Assembly (NCBI GenBank): GCA_002077045.2
Contig: KZ111140.1
Location: 1,730,791-1,794,790, forward strand
Length of the DNA: 64,000 nt
Direction: 5' to 3'
From: Rachicladosporium sp. CCFEE 5018
Taxonomy: Eukaryota > Ascomycota > Dothideomycetes > Cladosporiales > Cladosporiaceae
Under the pieces are notes generated by a model. It ran no database searches and was not told the origin of the DNA. It saw nothing but the letters and a program-made list of their open reading frames with translations. Every line of letters begins with the position of its first letter. The stretch's first letter is position 1. Of the stretch, positions 61,577 through 64,000 are shown one piece after another. Made by a program: the position numbers and the translations under genes.

Positions 61577-63727
61577 ATGAGCGTGTTGTGGCGCTGGGTG
61601 ACGAGCTCAGCAAACGCCATACAGTCAGGGTTGACCTGGGTGACCCAGCCCAAGCAGCTTGCGTCAGCTTACGGCGACGACGATGGTGGGTACTGGCGTC
61701 AAGCTCAGCTTCTTTGTCACATGTTGACACAGTCTAGCTGATTCCAGTGATCCTGGTCTGCTACGCAAGAACACCACTTACGAATCTTACACTACATCCA
61801 TCGCGACATATCCCAGGGTTAGGACGTTCTACTCGCCACACCCACAGGCCGCAAAGCTGCCGACGGATCTGCCACTGCTGGTCTTCATTCATGGTCTCGG
61901 AGGATCAGTCGCCCAATTCGCGCCCCTTCTCACCAGCCTCGTGAACGCCGCCCCATGCCTTGCCATTGATTTACCAGGCTGTGGGCTTAGTGAGTTTAAG
62001 CCTGATGATGCTGGAGCGTACACGACGGCTGCTTTCGCTGAGCTCGTGGCTGCAGCAGTGAAGAAACATCGGGTCGATGGGCAGCGTGTAGTCTTTGTAG
62101 GCCACTCGATGGGCTGCTCGATCATCGCCCTGCTCGTGTCGTCTGCTTCGAAGTCAGTACTCGATGCGGAGCTGATTGGTGGTGTGGTAGCGATCGCACC
62201 TAGATCTACACCGCCTACTCCAGGACAGGTAGGTCGTCAATGTCTGTATATCTTACAGGGTCAATCACTGATGTTATACTGTCTCACAGATGCGACTGGT
62301 CAAGAGACTGCGTTGGCTGCCCGTAGCTGTGCTTGACCTCCTGCGTCTTGTGGACAGCATAGGAGGCTTGAACTCTGCTAGTGTGAGCCGGTTTGTAGGT
62401 GCAGGCGCTGATCTAGAGACACGGAAGCTACAGCTCAGATACAACCGGCAGTCAAAGTCAAAGGTTGTGCTTCGGTGAGTGATCTCTCTTTGAGTGGCGT
62501 GATGATTCACGCAGTTGACCAGTTTTATCACTGACTACCGGCCGACCACAGGTATATCACTGCATTGGCGCTGGGGAAGGAGGGCCAGCATACAAGCTTT
62601 CCAGGCGAGGAGATCTGGAGCCACATACAAGCACCATTGTTCCTCATCGCCGCCGAATGCGACACAGTCAATACTCCTGGCGAAGCATCTGCGATTGTAG
62701 AATGGCTGACCCATACGGATCGGAAGTCCTCCAAGTCAGCGGTTGTCGATGAGTCTACTCCGCTACTGCAGAACGGTGGTCCCGTACCGGCAGCAGTCGG
62801 AGACGTCCAGTCCGCCACGGAGCAGCTGTCGAATCCATTCTCCAATGCGGATAGGATTTCAAGCGGCAACAAAGACCAAATAATCGATAAGCTTGACTCG
62901 AAATCACACACCTCGACGCACCACTATGCTCTCAAGAGCACAGTGTTCCCGGCACCAGCCTCTCATGGGCTGCTCTACGCCACCTCAACAGCTCGAATAC
63001 TTTCCGGACTAATGCAGTCATTCCTCTCCGCTCACGTTGACAAGCGTCTCGATCTCGGCTGGCAGCTTCAGCATCTCACGACTAGTGGTAAGTGGGATGT
63101 TAAGAATCTTGCTAAGTGGCAGAAGATCGCGCCATGCTCGGAACCAATTGCAGGTATCTTCCGCGCGATGAAGACCATGCGAGAGGTGGACGAGACGCAT
63201 AACCCAGCAGCTTTCGCTGCGAGGTACAGTGCCGCTGCGCTGTCAAGTGGCGTGGCGATGGTCGTTGACATTTCCCATGAGTCGCCGGTGTACGATCCCA
63301 AGGGATTGGAGGCAGCGGGTATCGAGTATCACAAGTTCCCGACTGTATCGAAGCTGCCACCTACGGCCGATGAAGTGAAAAGCTTCATCAACTTGGTCGA
63401 TCATCTGCGGGAGTCGCCCCGCTTCCAGCCGACTGTTGAAGGGAAAGGAGCACATCCCGTCATAGGGGTACACTGCCACTACGGCTTCAATCGGTGAGAA
63501 GACTGCTCGATTGCAAATGATCAGTCGCCGCAAAATGCTGACGCTGCAACAGTACTGGCTTCTTCATCGTCTGCTATCTTATCGAACGCTGCGGCTATCG
63601 GCTACAGGATGCGGTCGAAGAGTTCGCCCAAAAGCGATCGCCAGGCATTAAGCACGAGCATTTCGTCAATGAGCTGTTCGTGCGCTACGCAGTGAGCCTT
63701 GAGAGACGAGGAACGATCATTCGATGA
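61577..63727 (+). CDS. Alpha/beta-hydrolase and tyrosine-phosphatase fusion protein
   Basis: Five exons: 61577-61685, 61738-62228, 62290-62474, 62552-63493 and 63553-63727; all introns have good signals (52-78 nt) and phases fit; 633 aa. N-terminal half: oxyanion FIHGLGGS, DLPGCGLSEF, nucleophile GHSMG (Ser about 160) and a cap region; LIAAECDTVNTPGEA carries the Asp. C-terminal half from about 400 is a dual-specificity/capping-type phosphatase: GVAMVVDISHESPVYDP, then the P-loop HCHYGFNRTG (Cys about 570, Arg 576), the last splice falling inside that Arg codon. The P-loop wording resembles mRNA 5'-triphosphatase-type phosphatases. How the two enzyme halves cooperate is unknown. Confidence 0.88.
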
Positions 63728-63743
63728 GCAGTGCATCTACGTT

Positions 63744-63999
63744 CTACATATTAGCCATGCCATCCACGAAAGTCGACACGCCGCTCGCTAATGCTGGGAT
63801 GTTCATCGTCATCAACCCCAGCCCCGCCGTCACCACGCCACCGAGCATAGATACCAAGGGCATAGTCGACGAAGTCTTCTCAGGCTTGGCTTGCTGAAGC
63901 TGCGCCATATGTTGCAACTGCGCCTGCATCTGCTGCTCGTGCTGTCGCCGCTCCCACGCAAATCGCTCCTCGAATTGCCGTTGCCGCCTCTCAAGCTCG
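63744..63999 (-). CDS. Coiled-coil protein, C-terminal end (5' cut by window edge)
   Basis: About 84 residues are visible, running off the right edge. The first part is a highly charged Gln/Arg/Glu coiled coil (ELERRQRQFEERFAWERR, then QMQAQLQHMAQLQQ), followed by a linker and a C-terminal hydrophobic stretch (VSMLGGVVTAGLGLMTMNIP) that could be a membrane tail. No family recognised. Confidence 0.6.
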   Translation of the reverse strand, partial: ELERRQRQFEERFAWERRQHEQQMQAQLQHMAQLQQAKPEKTSSTMPLVSMLGGVVTAGLGLMTMNIPALASGVSTFVDGMANM

Positions 64000-64000
64000 A

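Overview
The window is nuclear DNA of a filamentous ascomycete (Pezizomycotina). Genes are dense and on both strands, most introns are 50-135 nt with GTRNGT donors and CTRAC-like branch points, and there is a Zn2Cys6 factor, a fungal-type acetate transporter relic, Ser/Thr-rich wall proteins and a hydrolase-phosphatase fusion. Dothideomycetes is my best guess, but it is inference. Exon structures below were read from splice signals and reading-frame continuity.

The sequence is three contigs joined by two 100-N gaps: A (1-8006), B (8107-39268), C (39369-64000). The last 386 bases of A match the first 386 of C without indels (7 substitutions by my count), inside one ING-family gene. A and C therefore probably abut in the genome, and B, whose two ends are broken genes, is probably misplaced or an unresolved haplotype.

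Contig A: SLX4 C-terminus, a GPI-type PEBP protein, an acetate-transporter relic with one stop codon, a secreted GlcG/HbpS-like protein, a Hos2-type histone deacetylase, and the 5' part of the ING gene. Contig B: SLT11/ECM2 splicing factor (5' truncated), a universal stress protein, a secreted-module relic, a nuclear basic protein, a GIY-YIG/zinc protein with two stops, a Ser/Thr-rich PAN-like wall protein, a Zn2Cys6 regulator with polyQ, the KEOPS subunit Cgi121, an amidase, an oxysterol-binding protein, an M28 peptidase, a proline iminopeptidase, a nicotinamidase, a 65-aa three-exon microgene and a truncated carboxylesterase.

Contig C: the ING PHD finger, two adjacent paralogous three-exon genes of about 80 aa, proline dehydrogenase, a decayed array of small secreted-peptide ORFs (44.2-46.2 kb), asparagine synthetase, a mitochondrial GHITM/Bax-inhibitor-like protein, dihydroxy-acid dehydratase, an HSL-type esterase, the MoaD-like molybdopterin synthase subunit, an ankyrin relic, a LaeA-like methyltransferase with an adjacent pseudogene copy, ribosomal protein S19, a five-exon alpha/beta-hydrolase plus tyrosine-phosphatase fusion, and a coiled-coil protein running off the end.

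No tRNA, rRNA, CRISPR array or transposase was recognised. Most genes are unrelated housekeeping or degradative functions, not one cluster. The least explained loci are the small tandem gene pair at 40.4-41.7 kb, the peptide array at 44.2-46.2 kb and the 38.2-kb microgene.
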